DNA from: Phycisphaerae bacterium
GTDB taxonomy: Bacteria > Planctomycetota > Phycisphaerae > Sedimentisphaerales > Sedimentisphaeraceae
Direction of reading: 5' to 3'
Assembly: GCA_015493385.1 (NCBI GenBank)
Contig: WGDE01000010.1
Location: forward strand, 1-39,166
Length of the DNA: 39,166 nt
The notes beneath the pieces were generated by a model, which did not search any database, was not told the DNA's origin, and worked only from the letters and a program-made list of their open reading frames with translations. Both the position numbers and the translations under genes were made by a program. Numbering within the stretch: position 1 is the first letter of the stretch; every line of letters begins with the position of its first letter. Positions 1 to 7,969 of the stretch are shown in pieces.

Positions 1-1164
1 ACAGTTAATAATCTGACTATACAATTCTATAAGTTCTTTGGCGTGTCTCTCGATTGAGATTTGTTCGCTTAGAGAGTCGTCTTCTATTGCTTTTTTAGCT
101 CGCTCTAGATTTTCTCTGTTTAGATAATATTTTATTGCCTCGCTTAGAGCATTTATATTGCTAGGTTTATCAATAACCATCCCATGTCTCTTATCTGTGA
201 AGAGGTCGCAAGTGCCATTGAGAGATGTTGTGATAACTGGTTTTTGCATTGCCAATGCCTCAATCGTAAAGCGGCTAGCAGGGTCGTAATAGGTTGGCAA
301 TACTGCCACATCGCAGGCATTGAGTATCGTATCGATGCTGCCAATATGCCCGAGGAAGACAATATTATCTTCTATGCCTAGCGACATGATTAGTTTCTTG
401 TATTTGGCTTGCTTTCCGCTGCCTGCAATAACCAATCTAGCAGATTTCCCTTTTTCTTCTTTTGTAACTATTGCCAGAGCGAGCAAGAGTTCTTTCAATC
501 CTTTGAGTCTAAAATTGTTTGCAGCAAAAATAAATAGAGTGTCTTTTTTAGAGTGAGCTGGAAATTTTGCAAGAAGCTCATTTCTCTTCTCTAGCACTTG
601 AGACTCATCAAGGATTGTCTCGGGTAATTTTACCGCATTTCTAATAAGTGCTACTCTTTTATCGGGAAGATTATAATGAGAGATGAACGCTCTCTTAACA
701 GGGTTACTAAGCGCAGCGACTATCGTCTTACCCTTAGCAGAACAGAGTTTCTTTTCTGCGTTGACTAGCTTTAGTCTGCGAAGATTCGTCCAATGGGTTG
801 CCTTCTTGAATTCTGAAAGAAGTCCGCCATAACTATCGGCATTGCGCAAAAACGCTTCCTTATAGCTACCGCCTCTTGGTTGATAAACGTCGCAAAAATT
901 AAATGGTAGGGTGCTATGAATAATATCAAAGTTTGTCGTTGCAAGGTACTCTTTAAGTCTTGTTGCAAAGAGATCCATATTGACTCGCTTGGATTTTACG
1001 TCTGCGCAAAGAAGCTTTACATTCGCAGACGCACTCTTGCCAGTAGCGGCGAGTAATTCTACGTTGCAACCAGAAGAACTTAACTGCTCCGTTAGCTGCG
1101 CAATGCTTCTCTCGGCACCGCCGAGATCTATATTAAATCTTTCAATTATGATTGCTATTTTCAT
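1..1164 (-). CDS. Glycosyltransferase family 4, WaaG-like (partial, 3' end outside window)
   Basis: This reading frame is open from an ATG at 1162-1164 to the window edge (388 codons, no stop seen), so its C-terminus is missing. It is absent from the ORF track because it runs off the window. The translation begins MKIAIIIERFNIDLGGAERS, a typical GT-B N-terminus with a glycine-rich acceptor loop. It contains 'YQPRGGSY' near residue 90 and, in the C-terminal half, a donor-binding region 'LPTYYDPASRFTIEALAMQKP' with the E-x7-E-type signature of GT4 enzymes. Family members such as WaaG transfer a hexose from a nucleotide sugar to inner-core heptose on the cytoplasmic side of the inner membrane. 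It lies 22 bp downstream of a WaaP-like kinase gene and behind the rhamnose genes, which supports a role in LPS core assembly. The exact donor and acceptor cannot be told. Confidence 0.85.
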   Translation of the reverse strand, partial: MKIAIIIERFNIDLGGAERSIAQLTEQLSSSGCNVELLAATGKSASANVKLLCADVKSKRVNMDLFATRLKEYLATTNFDIIHSTLPFNFCDVYQPRGGSYKEAFLRNADSYGGLLSEFKKATHWTNLRRLKLVNAEKKLCSAKGKTIVAALSNPVKRAFISHYNLPDKRVALIRNAVKLPETILDESQVLEKRNELLAKFPAHSKKDTLFIFAANNFRLKGLKELLLALAIVTKEEKGKSARLVIAGSGKQAKYKKLIMSLGIEDNIVFLGHIGSIDTILNACDVAVLPTYYDPASRFTIEALAMQKPVITTSLNGTCDLFTDKRHGMVIDKPSNINALSEAIKYYLNRENLERAKKAIEDDSLSEQISIERHAKELIELYSQIINC

Positions 1165-1186
1165 AGTTTTATTATTAGAGCTACCC

Positions 1187-2026
1187 TTAATTCTCAAATG
1201 GAATAGAACGTGATTTTTTAAGGTCGTGCCGCTTCATCTTTAATGCTTTAGCAAAGACCTGACCCAAAAACTTTTTATCCTGCGCAGTTAGCCTACTTGC
1301 GTTTATATAAGAAAGATAAAAACGCAGCTTCATAGTCCTTGAATATACACTCGACGGACTCGAATAGAATAGCTGCGCAATATCTTTGACTCTAAATCTC
1401 TGGGCAAAGATTGGCTTAAAGACTCTCTGCAAGTCAATTAAATAGAAGCCAGCTTCTCTGCCCCAGAAAATGTGGCACAGATAAAAGTCGCGGTGACGCA
1501 GTCCAAGGTTATGGAAACGCTGCGCAAATTCCCCTAAATTTCTGGCAAAGTTTTTTTGTTTACTTACATCAAACTCATCACTAGATTTATCAAAAAAGCT
1601 AGGGGTGGTTTTTTCTAGGCTTGTTGCATCGTAAATATTTTCAGTGATAAGTAGGCTTATTTCTTCAAACAATAAACCTGTCTTTGCGCCATAAGCAATT
1701 ACTTTTGGAGTTTTAATGTTTGCTGCCCTGAATTCTTCAATAGGCCCCATGTCATAGTTGGCAAGTGGTGCTTTTTTGCGGTGGTCAAGCCAGTTTTGCA
1801 ATTGAAGTTTACGAGGCGCGTGGTTGTAGAGCTTAAGATAGAAGATTTTGCTATCTAACTCAAAGCGAACTCTCTTTCTAAAATTTGCCAAACCTTTTTT
1901 GTCTAAGAACTCACCTCCTTGAAAATTATTAATTTTTTCAATGGAGTCTAGCCCTGCATCTTTAAAGAGTTTGGTGTATTCTCTATGAATCCACAACCCT
2001 TTGGATATTTGATCGAAGTCTCTCAT
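1187..2026 (-). CDS. WaaP/RfaP-like lipopolysaccharide core kinase
   Basis: This 279-residue protein has the Kdo/WaaP kinase fold. The catalytic loop reads 'LRHRDFYLCHIFWG' at about residue 175, matching the HRDxYxCH signature of the E. coli heptose kinase WaaP, and the metal-binding aspartate follows in 'FYLIDLQRV'. An N-terminal glycine/lysine segment ('FRKRVRFELDSKIFYLKLY') would form the nucleotide-binding lobe. WaaP enzymes phosphorylate inner-core heptose I with ATP in the cytoplasm, which stabilises the outer membrane. The start overlaps the rfbB stop by four bases (ATGA), indicating translational coupling, and a WaaG-like gene follows. No signal peptide or membrane helix is seen. The kinase family is secure; the precise sugar acceptor is inferred from context. 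Confidence 0.85.
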   Translation of the reverse strand: MRDFDQISKGLWIHREYTKLFKDAGLDSIEKINNFQGGEFLDKKGLANFRKRVRFELDSKIFYLKLYNHAPRKLQLQNWLDHRKKAPLANYDMGPIEEFRAANIKTPKVIAYGAKTGLLFEEISLLITENIYDATSLEKTTPSFFDKSSDEFDVSKQKNFARNLGEFAQRFHNLGLRHRDFYLCHIFWGREAGFYLIDLQRVFKPIFAQRFRVKDIAQLFYSSPSSVYSRTMKLRFYLSYINASRLTAQDKKFLGQVFAKALKMKRHDLKKSRSIPFEN

Positions 2027-3036
2027 CTATCTTCGTACATCTCGTTATAATAATTTAGATAATCACCGCTGGCAACATTTTTTAGCCAAGTTGTATTCTC
2101 AAGATACCATTCGATTGTTTTTTCTATCTGCTCTTCAAATGTTACCGTAGGGCTCCAGCCGAGCTGTTGTTTGATTTTGCTAGAATCTATTGCGTATCTC
2201 CTATCATGGCCTGCTCTATCGGTTACATGTTTGATTAGAGATTTGTCTTTGCCTAGCTTGGATAAGATTAGCTCTATAACTTCAATGTTTGTTTTTTCGT
2301 TATTACCTCCGACATTATAAACCTCGCCGGATTTGCCATGTGTTAATACTTCCCAAATTGCGGTGCAATGGTCGTACACCCAAAGCCAGTCACGTATTTG
2401 AAGCCCATCTCCATAGACTGGCAAGTCTTTATCGTGCAGGGCATTGTTAATCATCAGAGGAATCATTTTTTCTGGGAATTGAAATTCTCCGTAGTTGTTG
2501 CTACATCTTGTTATATTGTAGCTAAGCCCATAGCTATGGCCAAAGGCGGCGACTAACATATCTGCTGAGGCTTTGCTTGCAGAGTAGGGCGAGTTTGGGC
2601 TAAGCGGTGTTTGCTCGGTAAATAAACCATCCTCTCCTAGCGAGCCATAAACTTCGTCTGTTGATACCTGTAAAAATTTCTCAATTTTTTTCTCAACAGC
2701 AGCGTTTAGTAAAGTGAGTGTGCCTTGGACGTTCGTCTCAATAAATATGCCTGGGTTGGTTAGCGATCTATCTACATGGCTCTCTGCGGCAAAGTTTACA
2801 ATTGAAGTAATTTCATATTTGTCTATTAGATTTGCAACAAGCTGCGCATCGCAAATGCTGCCTTTAACAAAGCAATGATTAGGATTATTTTGGTAACCAT
2901 CCAAGTTTTCTAGGTTTCCGGCGTATGTAATGGAATCGAGATTAAGCACAAATGTATCATCGTGATTGTCCAAAATCATCCTAACAAAGCAACTGCCGAT
3001 AAACCCTGCTCCACCTGTCACTAAAACATTCTTCAT
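2023..3036 (-). CDS. rfbB: dTDP-glucose 4,6-dehydratase
   Basis: Converts dTDP-glucose to dTDP-4-keto-6-deoxyglucose, the second step of dTDP-L-rhamnose synthesis, in the cytoplasm using bound NAD. The Rossmann motif 'GGAGFIGS' lies at the N-terminus, the catalytic 'STDEVYG' segment is in the middle, and the YxxxK pair is in 'YSASKASAD'. The ORF track starts at 3042, but an AAGG sits directly against that ATG; the second ATG at 3034-3036 has the same AAGG six bases upstream and gives the family-typical start MKNVLVTGG, so I choose it (337 aa). It follows rfbD by about 60 bp and overlaps the WaaP-like gene by 4 bp. Full length for the family. Confidence 0.95.
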   Translation of the reverse strand: MKNVLVTGGAGFIGSCFVRMILDNHDDTFVLNLDSITYAGNLENLDGYQNNPNHCFVKGSICDAQLVANLIDKYEITSIVNFAAESHVDRSLTNPGIFIETNVQGTLTLLNAAVEKKIEKFLQVSTDEVYGSLGEDGLFTEQTPLSPNSPYSASKASADMLVAAFGHSYGLSYNITRCSNNYGEFQFPEKMIPLMINNALHDKDLPVYGDGLQIRDWLWVYDHCTAIWEVLTHGKSGEVYNVGGNNEKTNIEVIELILSKLGKDKSLIKHVTDRAGHDRRYAIDSSKIKQQLGWSPTVTFEEQIEKTIEWYLENTTWLKNVASGDYLNYYNEMYEDR

Positions 3037-3082
3037 ATTCATCCTTAACCATTTTTATCAATGCGTTCGTAGTAGAAAATCT

Positions 3083-3100
3083 TTAAGGGGTTTCCCTTAA
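3083..3100. repeat. Short palindrome overlapping the rfbD stop codon
   Basis: A perfect 7-bp inverted repeat, TTAAGGG-gttt-CCCTTAA, includes the rfbD stop codon (complement of 3097-3099). A near-identical palindrome overlaps the rfbC stop at 4062-4075. No T-tract follows, so it is not an ordinary terminator. It may be a small transcript-processing or termination-codon context element. Confidence 0.6.
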
Positions 3101-3945
3101 GCGAGTCTAATATACTCATCAAGCATTTCTTGCCAAGTAGGGAGCTTGCGACCTAGCAATTTTTCAATCTTTGAACAGTCAAACTTACTGTTTAACGGTC
3201 TTTTTGCAGGAGCAGGAAACTCATCACTTGAACAGGGGAATATTTTAACCTCAATTCCAAGCTTTTCAAAGAGGTATTTAGCCATTTCAAATCGGCTTGT
3301 GTAACCATTAGCCGCAAAGTGGTAGATTCCTGTAGGGAATTGTTTTAGCAGTAAAATATCTCGTAGCGACTTTGAGACTTCTACGGTATGTGTAGGTGAG
3401 CCAATTTGATCATTAACTACTTTGATTTGATTTCTAGTGCGGGCAAAATCTTGGATTTTTGTAATGAAGTTTGCGCCATCTTTGCCGTACGTCCATTCAA
3501 CACGTATAATGCAGGCGTCTGCGTCAGAATCAAGAAGTAGATTCTCACCAAGTAATTTTGATGAGCCGTAAATACTAAGCGGTGCAGGTTTATCGAGTTC
3601 GGTGTAGGGTGATTCTTTCTTGCCATCAAACACAAAATCCGTGCTAATATGTATGACTGGGATTTTGAGTTTCTTGGCAATTCCTCCAAGCTTTCCAACG
3701 CTATAGCCGTTAACCTCATTTGCGACTATCTCATCAGACTCAGCTTTGTCAACGTTAGTATAGGCAGCGCAATTTATAACAAAATCACTGCCTTGCATGG
3801 AATCTTCAAGTTGTGAGGTATCTGTTATATCGAAATCTGGAAGATCGTAGCATTTAATATCAAATCCGCTAGAGAGCAATGTCTGTTGCAGATCGCTACC
3901 AAGCATTCCGTTTGCGCCGAGTATTGTTATTGTCTCTTTACTCAT
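3097..3945 (-). CDS. rfbD: dTDP-4-dehydrorhamnose reductase
   Basis: Reduces dTDP-4-dehydro-L-rhamnose to dTDP-L-rhamnose with NAD(P)H, the last step of the pathway. The 282-aa protein starts with the Rossmann loop 'LGANGMLGSDL', followed by 'INCAAYTNVDKAESD', 'STDFVFDG' and the catalytic 'YGSSKLLGE' (YxxxK), all diagnostic of RfbD/RmlD. The length is normal for the family. It follows rfbC by 127 bp, the longest gap within the rfb group, with no terminator visible there. The stop codon lies within a short palindrome. The ATG at 3943-3945 is the only reasonable start because the nucleotide-binding loop begins at once. Confidence 0.95.
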   Translation of the reverse strand: MSKETITILGANGMLGSDLQQTLLSSGFDIKCYDLPDFDITDTSQLEDSMQGSDFVINCAAYTNVDKAESDEIVANEVNGYSVGKLGGIAKKLKIPVIHISTDFVFDGKKESPYTELDKPAPLSIYGSSKLLGENLLLDSDADACIIRVEWTYGKDGANFITKIQDFARTRNQIKVVNDQIGSPTHTVEVSKSLRDILLLKQFPTGIYHFAANGYTSRFEMAKYLFEKLGIEVKIFPCSSDEFPAPAKRPLNSKFDCSKIEKLLGRKLPTWQEMLDEYIRLA

Positions 3946-4061
3946 TGTTTTGTTGCCTTTGTATTGCTATTTTGGGTCCATATTGTGGGGTTATATGTAT
4001 GTGTATCTGTGATTTATTGTTATATGCTATTTTTTCTCACCCCAATTCGGCGGTAGATTTC

Positions 4062-4075
4062 TAAGGGTTCCCTTA
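4062..4075. repeat. Short palindrome overlapping the rfbC stop codon
   Basis: TAAGGG-tt-CCCTTA is a perfect 6-bp inverted repeat that contains the rfbC stop codon (complement of 4073-4075). It matches the palindrome at the end of rfbD. In the coding direction both read TTAAGGGAA(A)CCC(C)TTA. Confidence 0.6.
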
Positions 4076-4624
4076 AAATTTAGGTAACATATTCTCGTCA
4101 ATCTCAGAAAGCCGTAAACCATTGCTGTCTTTTTCAGATAAATTAGGAGTATTGACAGGCCAATTAATATCCAAATCGGGATCATTCCAAATAATTGCAC
4201 CTTCGTAGTCTGGCTTGTAATAGTTGGTGCATTTATACGCAAAGAGGGCAGTTTCGCTCAATACACAAAACCCATGTGCAAATCCTTCTGGAATATAGAA
4301 CTGCCTTTTATTCTCACTATTTAGAATTACGCTCTCTGTTTGCCCAAATGTTGGTGACCCAACTCGTATATCAACGGCAACATCAAATACTTCGCCGTCT
4401 AATACCTGTACCAGCTTGCCCTGTGGGCTTGGATTTTGGTAATGAAGCCCACGTAAAACGCCTTTGGCTGAAAGGCTCAAATTGTCTTGTACGAAGGTAA
4501 CATTGAGCCCCACATCATGATATCTCTTTGCGTGATAAGTTTCTGTGAAGAAGCCTCTCTTATCTCCAAAAACTTTGGGTTCTATTATTAAAGCACCATC
4601 TAATTTTGTTTTTATAACATTCAT
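4073..4624 (-). CDS. rfbC: dTDP-4-dehydrorhamnose 3,5-epimerase
   Basis: Epimerises C3 and C5 of dTDP-4-keto-6-deoxyglucose to give dTDP-4-keto-L-rhamnose. The 183-aa cupin protein carries the catalytic histidine in 'LRGLHYQNP', the '[18 protein letters not shown]' strand and the 'PEGFAHGF' motif of the RmlC family, plus the typical '[19 protein letters not shown]' C-terminal part. Its start overlaps the rfbA stop by four bases (4621-4624), so the two are translationally coupled. Gene order is rfbA-rfbC-rfbD-rfbB. Length is family-normal. Confidence 0.95.
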   Translation of the reverse strand: MNVIKTKLDGALIIEPKVFGDKRGFFTETYHAKRYHDVGLNVTFVQDNLSLSAKGVLRGLHYQNPSPQGKLVQVLDGEVFDVAVDIRVGSPTFGQTESVILNSENKRQFYIPEGFAHGFCVLSETALFAYKCTNYYKPDYEGAIIWNDPDLDINWPVNTPNLSEKDSNGLRLSEIDENMLPKF

Positions 4625-5493
4625 CGATTTATCATCTCAATAAGATACTTGCCATATTCATTGTTCTTTAGAGGCTCGGCTTGATTAATGACTTCTTGCG
4701 CAGTTATCCATTTGTTATGAAAAGCTATTTCTTCGGGGCAGCAGACCATCAATCCTTGTCTTTGTTGTATTGTTTGCACGTAATTTGAAGCTTGGAGCAT
4801 TGCTTCGTGCTCTCCAGTATCTAGCCATGCAGTTCCACGCCCTAGCATCTTAGCGTTGAGCTTGCCGAGTTTGAGATATTCTTTGTTCAAATCTGTTATC
4901 TCTAACTCTCCTCTAGCTGATGGTTTGATTTGTTCGGCTAGCTCGCTGACCTGTGAGTCGTAGAAGTATAAACCGACCGCAGCATAGTTAGATTTTGGAT
5001 TTATTGGTTTTTCTTCTAGACCTAAAACCTTGCCATTATTGTCGTATTCAATCACACCGTAACGCTGCGGGTCTTTGACGTAGTAACCAAATATTGTAGC
5101 GTTATCTTTATCAGCGTTTGCTGCTTGGAGATCTTCGATTAGTCCATGCCCGTAGAAAATATTATCGCCTAGAACTAAAGCGGCGGGAGAGTTATCTAGA
5201 AACTCTTTACCTATTATAAATGCCTGCGCAAGACCGTCAGGGGATGGTTGTTCTGCGTAGCTTAGCGATAAACCCCACTGTGAGCCATCACCCATAAGCT
5301 TTTTGAATAGGGGTAAATCTTGCGGTGTAGAGATAAGCAGGATTTCCCTAATTCCTGCAAGCATTAGCGTAGAGAGAGGGTAATAAATCATTGGCTTATC
5401 GTAGATAGGTAGTAATTGCTTACTAACCGAACGAGTTAGCGGGTAAAGCCTCGTACCAGAGCCACCAGCTAGTATTATTCCCTTACGTTGCAT
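4621..5493 (-). CDS. rfbA: Glucose-1-phosphate thymidylyltransferase
   Basis: Makes dTDP-glucose from dTTP and glucose-1-phosphate, the committed step to dTDP-L-rhamnose. The 290-aa protein has the nucleotidyltransferase signature '[20 protein letters not shown]' at residues 10-29, '[10 protein letters not shown]' (metal-binding Asp) and '[14 protein letters not shown]', all typical of short-form RmlA. It is the first gene of the rhamnose set. An AAAGG lies about 8 bases before the ATG. The best promoter match is so close to the ATG that the transcript would be nearly leaderless, so readthrough from the msbA unit 59 bp upstream may also feed this operon. Confidence 0.95.
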   Translation of the reverse strand: MQRKGIILAGGSGTRLYPLTRSVSKQLLPIYDKPMIYYPLSTLMLAGIREILLISTPQDLPLFKKLMGDGSQWGLSLSYAEQPSPDGLAQAFIIGKEFLDNSPAALVLGDNIFYGHGLIEDLQAANADKDNATIFGYYVKDPQRYGVIEYDNNGKVLGLEEKPINPKSNYAAVGLYFYDSQVSELAEQIKPSARGELEITDLNKEYLKLGKLNAKMLGRGTAWLDTGEHEAMLQASNYVQTIQQRQGLMVCCPEEIAFHNKWITAQEVINQAEPLKNNEYGKYLIEMINR

Positions 5494-5505
5494 ATTACTC
5501 TGCCT

Positions 5506-5534
5506 TTTATAATAATCTTAAATACATGTGTCAG
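5506..5534 (-). promoter_or_regulatory. Candidate sigma70 promoter for the rfbA operon
   Basis: On the minus strand, CTGACA (5529-5534) and TATAAA (5506-5511) are separated by exactly 17 bp. Predicted transcription would begin only about 6 bases before the rfbA ATG. Either the mRNA is nearly leaderless or this match is fortuitous. Confidence 0.45.
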
Positions 5535-5552
5535 CTAAATATGCAGTCACGC

Positions 5553-7715
5553 CTATTTTAATAACTGCGTCTCGTATAGTCGCTTATAGATAGCGCAGTT
5601 TTGCGCTAGTTCGTCATGAGTTCCTTGAGCGATTACTTCACCAGCATCTATTACTGCAATAGAGTCTGCTGATATTACAGTGCTAAATCTATGCGCGATC
5701 AAGAAGCAGGTTCTTCCCTTCATTATAGTTGACAGGGCGTTGTGAATCTTCATCTCACTATCTGCGTCAACCTGACTCATTGCTTCATCAAAAATTAGAA
5801 TGGCAGGGTTTTTAAGTATCGCTCTAGCGATAACTATTCTTTGCAGTTGCCCGCCACTGAAACCAGAGCTATGCTCACCTATCATGGTGTTGTAGCCATC
5901 AGGGAGCCGCTCAATGAATTCGTGTGCAAAAGCTTTTTTAGATGCTTCAACTATCTCTTCCATTGTCGCATCTGGTTTGCTATAGCTTATGTTATTGGCG
6001 ACAGTGTCGTTAAAAGTAATGATACCCTGAGTTACCATACCAATCTGACTGCGCAGGCTTTTTGCGGTTGCTTTGTGGATATCTTTTCCGTCAATAGTAA
6101 TTTGCCCACTGTCAGGGTCGTAGAATCTTGGTATGAGATTAATTAAAGTCGACTTACCACTTCCGTTTGACCCAACAATGGCGATTGTCTGACCCGCCTT
6201 TACTTTTAGGTTTAAGTTTCTAAGGGCTGCCGACTGGGCGTTAGGGTAAGTAAATGTGATATCCTTAAAGACAATTTCTTCTTTCATTGGCTCAAGCTCG
6301 AACGCATCAGGCTCTTCATGTTCGAGTGGATAATCAATGACTTCAAAAACCCTCTCTGCAGCGGCATTTGCAGCTTGGACATTATTCCAAACACCGCTTA
6401 CTTTTCTGATTGAATCTGCCGCAGTGCCAAGGAAAGCGAGTAGGACGAAGAATTCAGACGGTTCTATATTTCCCTTAGTTACCCATGACGCTCCAAATAT
6501 CAATGCGGCCGCGCAGGCTATCATGCCGAGCACTTCTAGTAGAGGGTTTGTCATCCTCTCAATTCGAGAGACCTTCAAGAGCCTTTTGATTAGAATTTCA
6601 TTTGCCTCTCTATAGCTTTTAACTTCATGGTCTTGGCGATTGTAGACTTTAATAACTCGAAGGGCTGCCATTGCTCCTTGGATAAGTCCGAGCATTCGAG
6701 ATGTAGATTGTAGAGATCGTTTGCTAGCTTTCTTAATCTTTCTACCTAATATGCCAAATGCAGCAATGGTAAATGGCGCGGCAGCTATAAATATTAATGT
6801 CATCTGCCAATTTATACATACAGCCATTCCAATACAAGAAGCGGCTTTGATTGGCTCTCTGATTGTTTTGCCAAGAAGAACTTTGACCCCTTTTCCGCAT
6901 TGAGCCACATCATTAATCAAGCGACTTGTTGTATCGGAAGTTCCCTTACTAGAGAAGAAACCAACTGGCATATTGACGATATGCCTGAATAGGTCGTCTC
7001 TGAGTTGGCCTACGGCGATATTCATAATTTTGTCTGCTAAATACGTTTGGAAGAATCTAGCGATACAACGAAATATTGTTAGTGCCAACATGACAATCAT
7101 TACGATAATGATTGCCTTAGCTTTAACATCTTTGGTTTCATTGCGTGGTAAGAAGCTTGCCGGCCATTGCATTGTATCGTAGTAGAAATGATATTTGGGC
7201 GGCTTGGCATGGATTTCTTTTCTCTCGGTTTCTCCTAGAGAATTGGTACGCAAAAACTGAATTGTAAGATCAGATACATTTTTTGTTGTAGCTAGTTCTT
7301 CAAGAAGTTTGGTTGAAGGAATATTTGGGATTTTTTCACTGATTGCGTTGCCAACTCCAATGATTCTATCTTGGCTCATTAACCCAGCTTCATCAGCCCA
7401 TCCTTCTTTATTTACCTTTGTTATTAAGAGGTAGTGGTTAATTCCTCCGTCTGAACTGTCGTTTTGATAATCTGTGATGTCTGGAACATAAAATTTCATA
7501 TCGTATCTATTGCTAGAAATTTTACGATCCACCCATCCGTGTAGCCCCTCGCTACCCATCATAACTTTTAAAATTGGCAAGAGTGTTAAGAAGCTCGTGG
7601 TAAACATCATTGCGATTAGTATAGACCACAAGACTACACCGATAACTCGCTGCCACTGGTTCCAAACATATTTCCATATACGTTTAAATGCTGCTAAATT
7701 GTCTTTTTTTTTCAT
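5553..7715 (-). CDS. MsbA-type ABC exporter with PDZ-like insert after TM1
   Basis: A 720-aa fused membrane/ATPase half-transporter of the MsbA/ABCB type. The C-terminal ATPase shows Walker A 'GSNGSGKST', the Q-loop region, signature 'FSGGQ' (usually LSGGQ), Walker B 'AILIFDEA' and H-loop 'LIAHRFST'. The first helix spans about residues 24-46 and the second about 199-217. Between them lies a roughly 150-residue segment, far longer than the short loop in MsbA. Residues ~93-172 read as a PDZ domain: 'ITKVNKEGWADEAGLMSQDRI' then a helix 'STKLLEELATT' and strands 'LTIQFLR'. By topology this segment is periplasmic. The neighbours lpxI, lpxD and rhamnose/core genes suggest that it flips lipid A-core or another glycolipid. 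It has its own promoter and a hairpin leader. Confidence 0.9.
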   Translation of the reverse strand: MKKKDNLAAFKRIWKYVWNQWQRVIGVVLWSILIAMMFTTSFLTLLPILKVMMGSEGLHGWVDRKISSNRYDMKFYVPDITDYQNDSSDGGINHYLLITKVNKEGWADEAGLMSQDRIIGVGNAISEKIPNIPSTKLLEELATTKNVSDLTIQFLRTNSLGETERKEIHAKPPKYHFYYDTMQWPASFLPRNETKDVKAKAIIIVMIVMLALTIFRCIARFFQTYLADKIMNIAVGQLRDDLFRHIVNMPVGFFSSKGTSDTTSRLINDVAQCGKGVKVLLGKTIREPIKAASCIGMAVCINWQMTLIFIAAAPFTIAAFGILGRKIKKASKRSLQSTSRMLGLIQGAMAALRVIKVYNRQDHEVKSYREANEILIKRLLKVSRIERMTNPLLEVLGMIACAAALIFGASWVTKGNIEPSEFFVLLAFLGTAADSIRKVSGVWNNVQAANAAAERVFEVIDYPLEHEEPDAFELEPMKEEIVFKDITFTYPNAQSAALRNLNLKVKAGQTIAIVGSNGSGKSTLINLIPRFYDPDSGQITIDGKDIHKATAKSLRSQIGMVTQGIITFNDTVANNISYSKPDATMEEIVEASKKAFAHEFIERLPDGYNTMIGEHSSGFSGGQLQRIVIARAILKNPAILIFDEAMSQVDADSEMKIHNALSTIMKGRTCFLIAHRFSTVISADSIAVIDAGEVIAQGTHDELAQNCAIYKRLYETQLLK

Positions 7716-7738
7716 AGTTATCCATTATTTAACCGTAG

Positions 7739-7763
7739 GGGACCTCTCATAATTAGAGGTCCC
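7739..7763 (-). promoter_or_regulatory. Perfect 9-bp stem-loop in the msbA-type leader
   Basis: GGGACCTCT-aattatg-AGAGGTCCC (read on the minus strand) is a perfect inverted repeat with a 7-nt loop. It begins about 9 nt after the predicted start of the msbA-type transcript and ends 23 nt before the ATG. No T-tract follows on either strand, so it is better read as a 5'-leader hairpin or operator than a terminator. Confidence 0.6.
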
Positions 7764-7778
7764 TTCATATTGCAGGGA

Positions 7779-7807
7779 ATTTTACCAGAGAACTAAGGTT
7801 TGGTCAA
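7779..7807 (-). promoter_or_regulatory. Sigma70-type promoter of the msbA-like gene
   Basis: On the minus strand TTGACC (7802-7807), a 17-bp spacer and TAAAAT (7779-7784). This places the start of transcription near 7772, about 57 nt before the ATG at 7715. Confidence 0.65.
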
Positions 7808-7862
7808 AGGCATTCTACTATGATATGGGCGCAATATTGCGCTTGATATATAGTGTTAGTCG

Positions 7863-7914
7863 TCAGTGATTAGGGGGTAGCGTTGCAAGCGTTACTCAAC
7901 GTTCATCTGCGTTT
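7863..7914 (-). repeat. Dispersed intergenic repeat, degenerate copy
   Basis: A 19-bp block GGTAGCGTTGCAAGCGTTA (7876-7894) recurs exactly at 21231-21249, both preceded by GTCAGT within a few bases. Weaker similarity continues for about 30 bp (…CAA..TTC.TC.GC..TT..). It includes 'GTTCATCTGCGTTT', a motif often seen in eroded intergenic repeats of environmental bacteria. The surrounding stretch 7808-7969 otherwise holds no gene. Confidence 0.6.
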
Positions 7915-7969
7915 AAAATCTTTTGGTCGTTTATGAAGATAAACCGCTCTAATCCGTTCCGTTTGTGGG

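Noticed and set aside
7739-7763. Hairpin upstream of the msbA-type gene as a terminator of lpxI
   Set aside because: No T-tract on either strand, and it lies downstream of a good promoter for the next gene; read as a leader hairpin.
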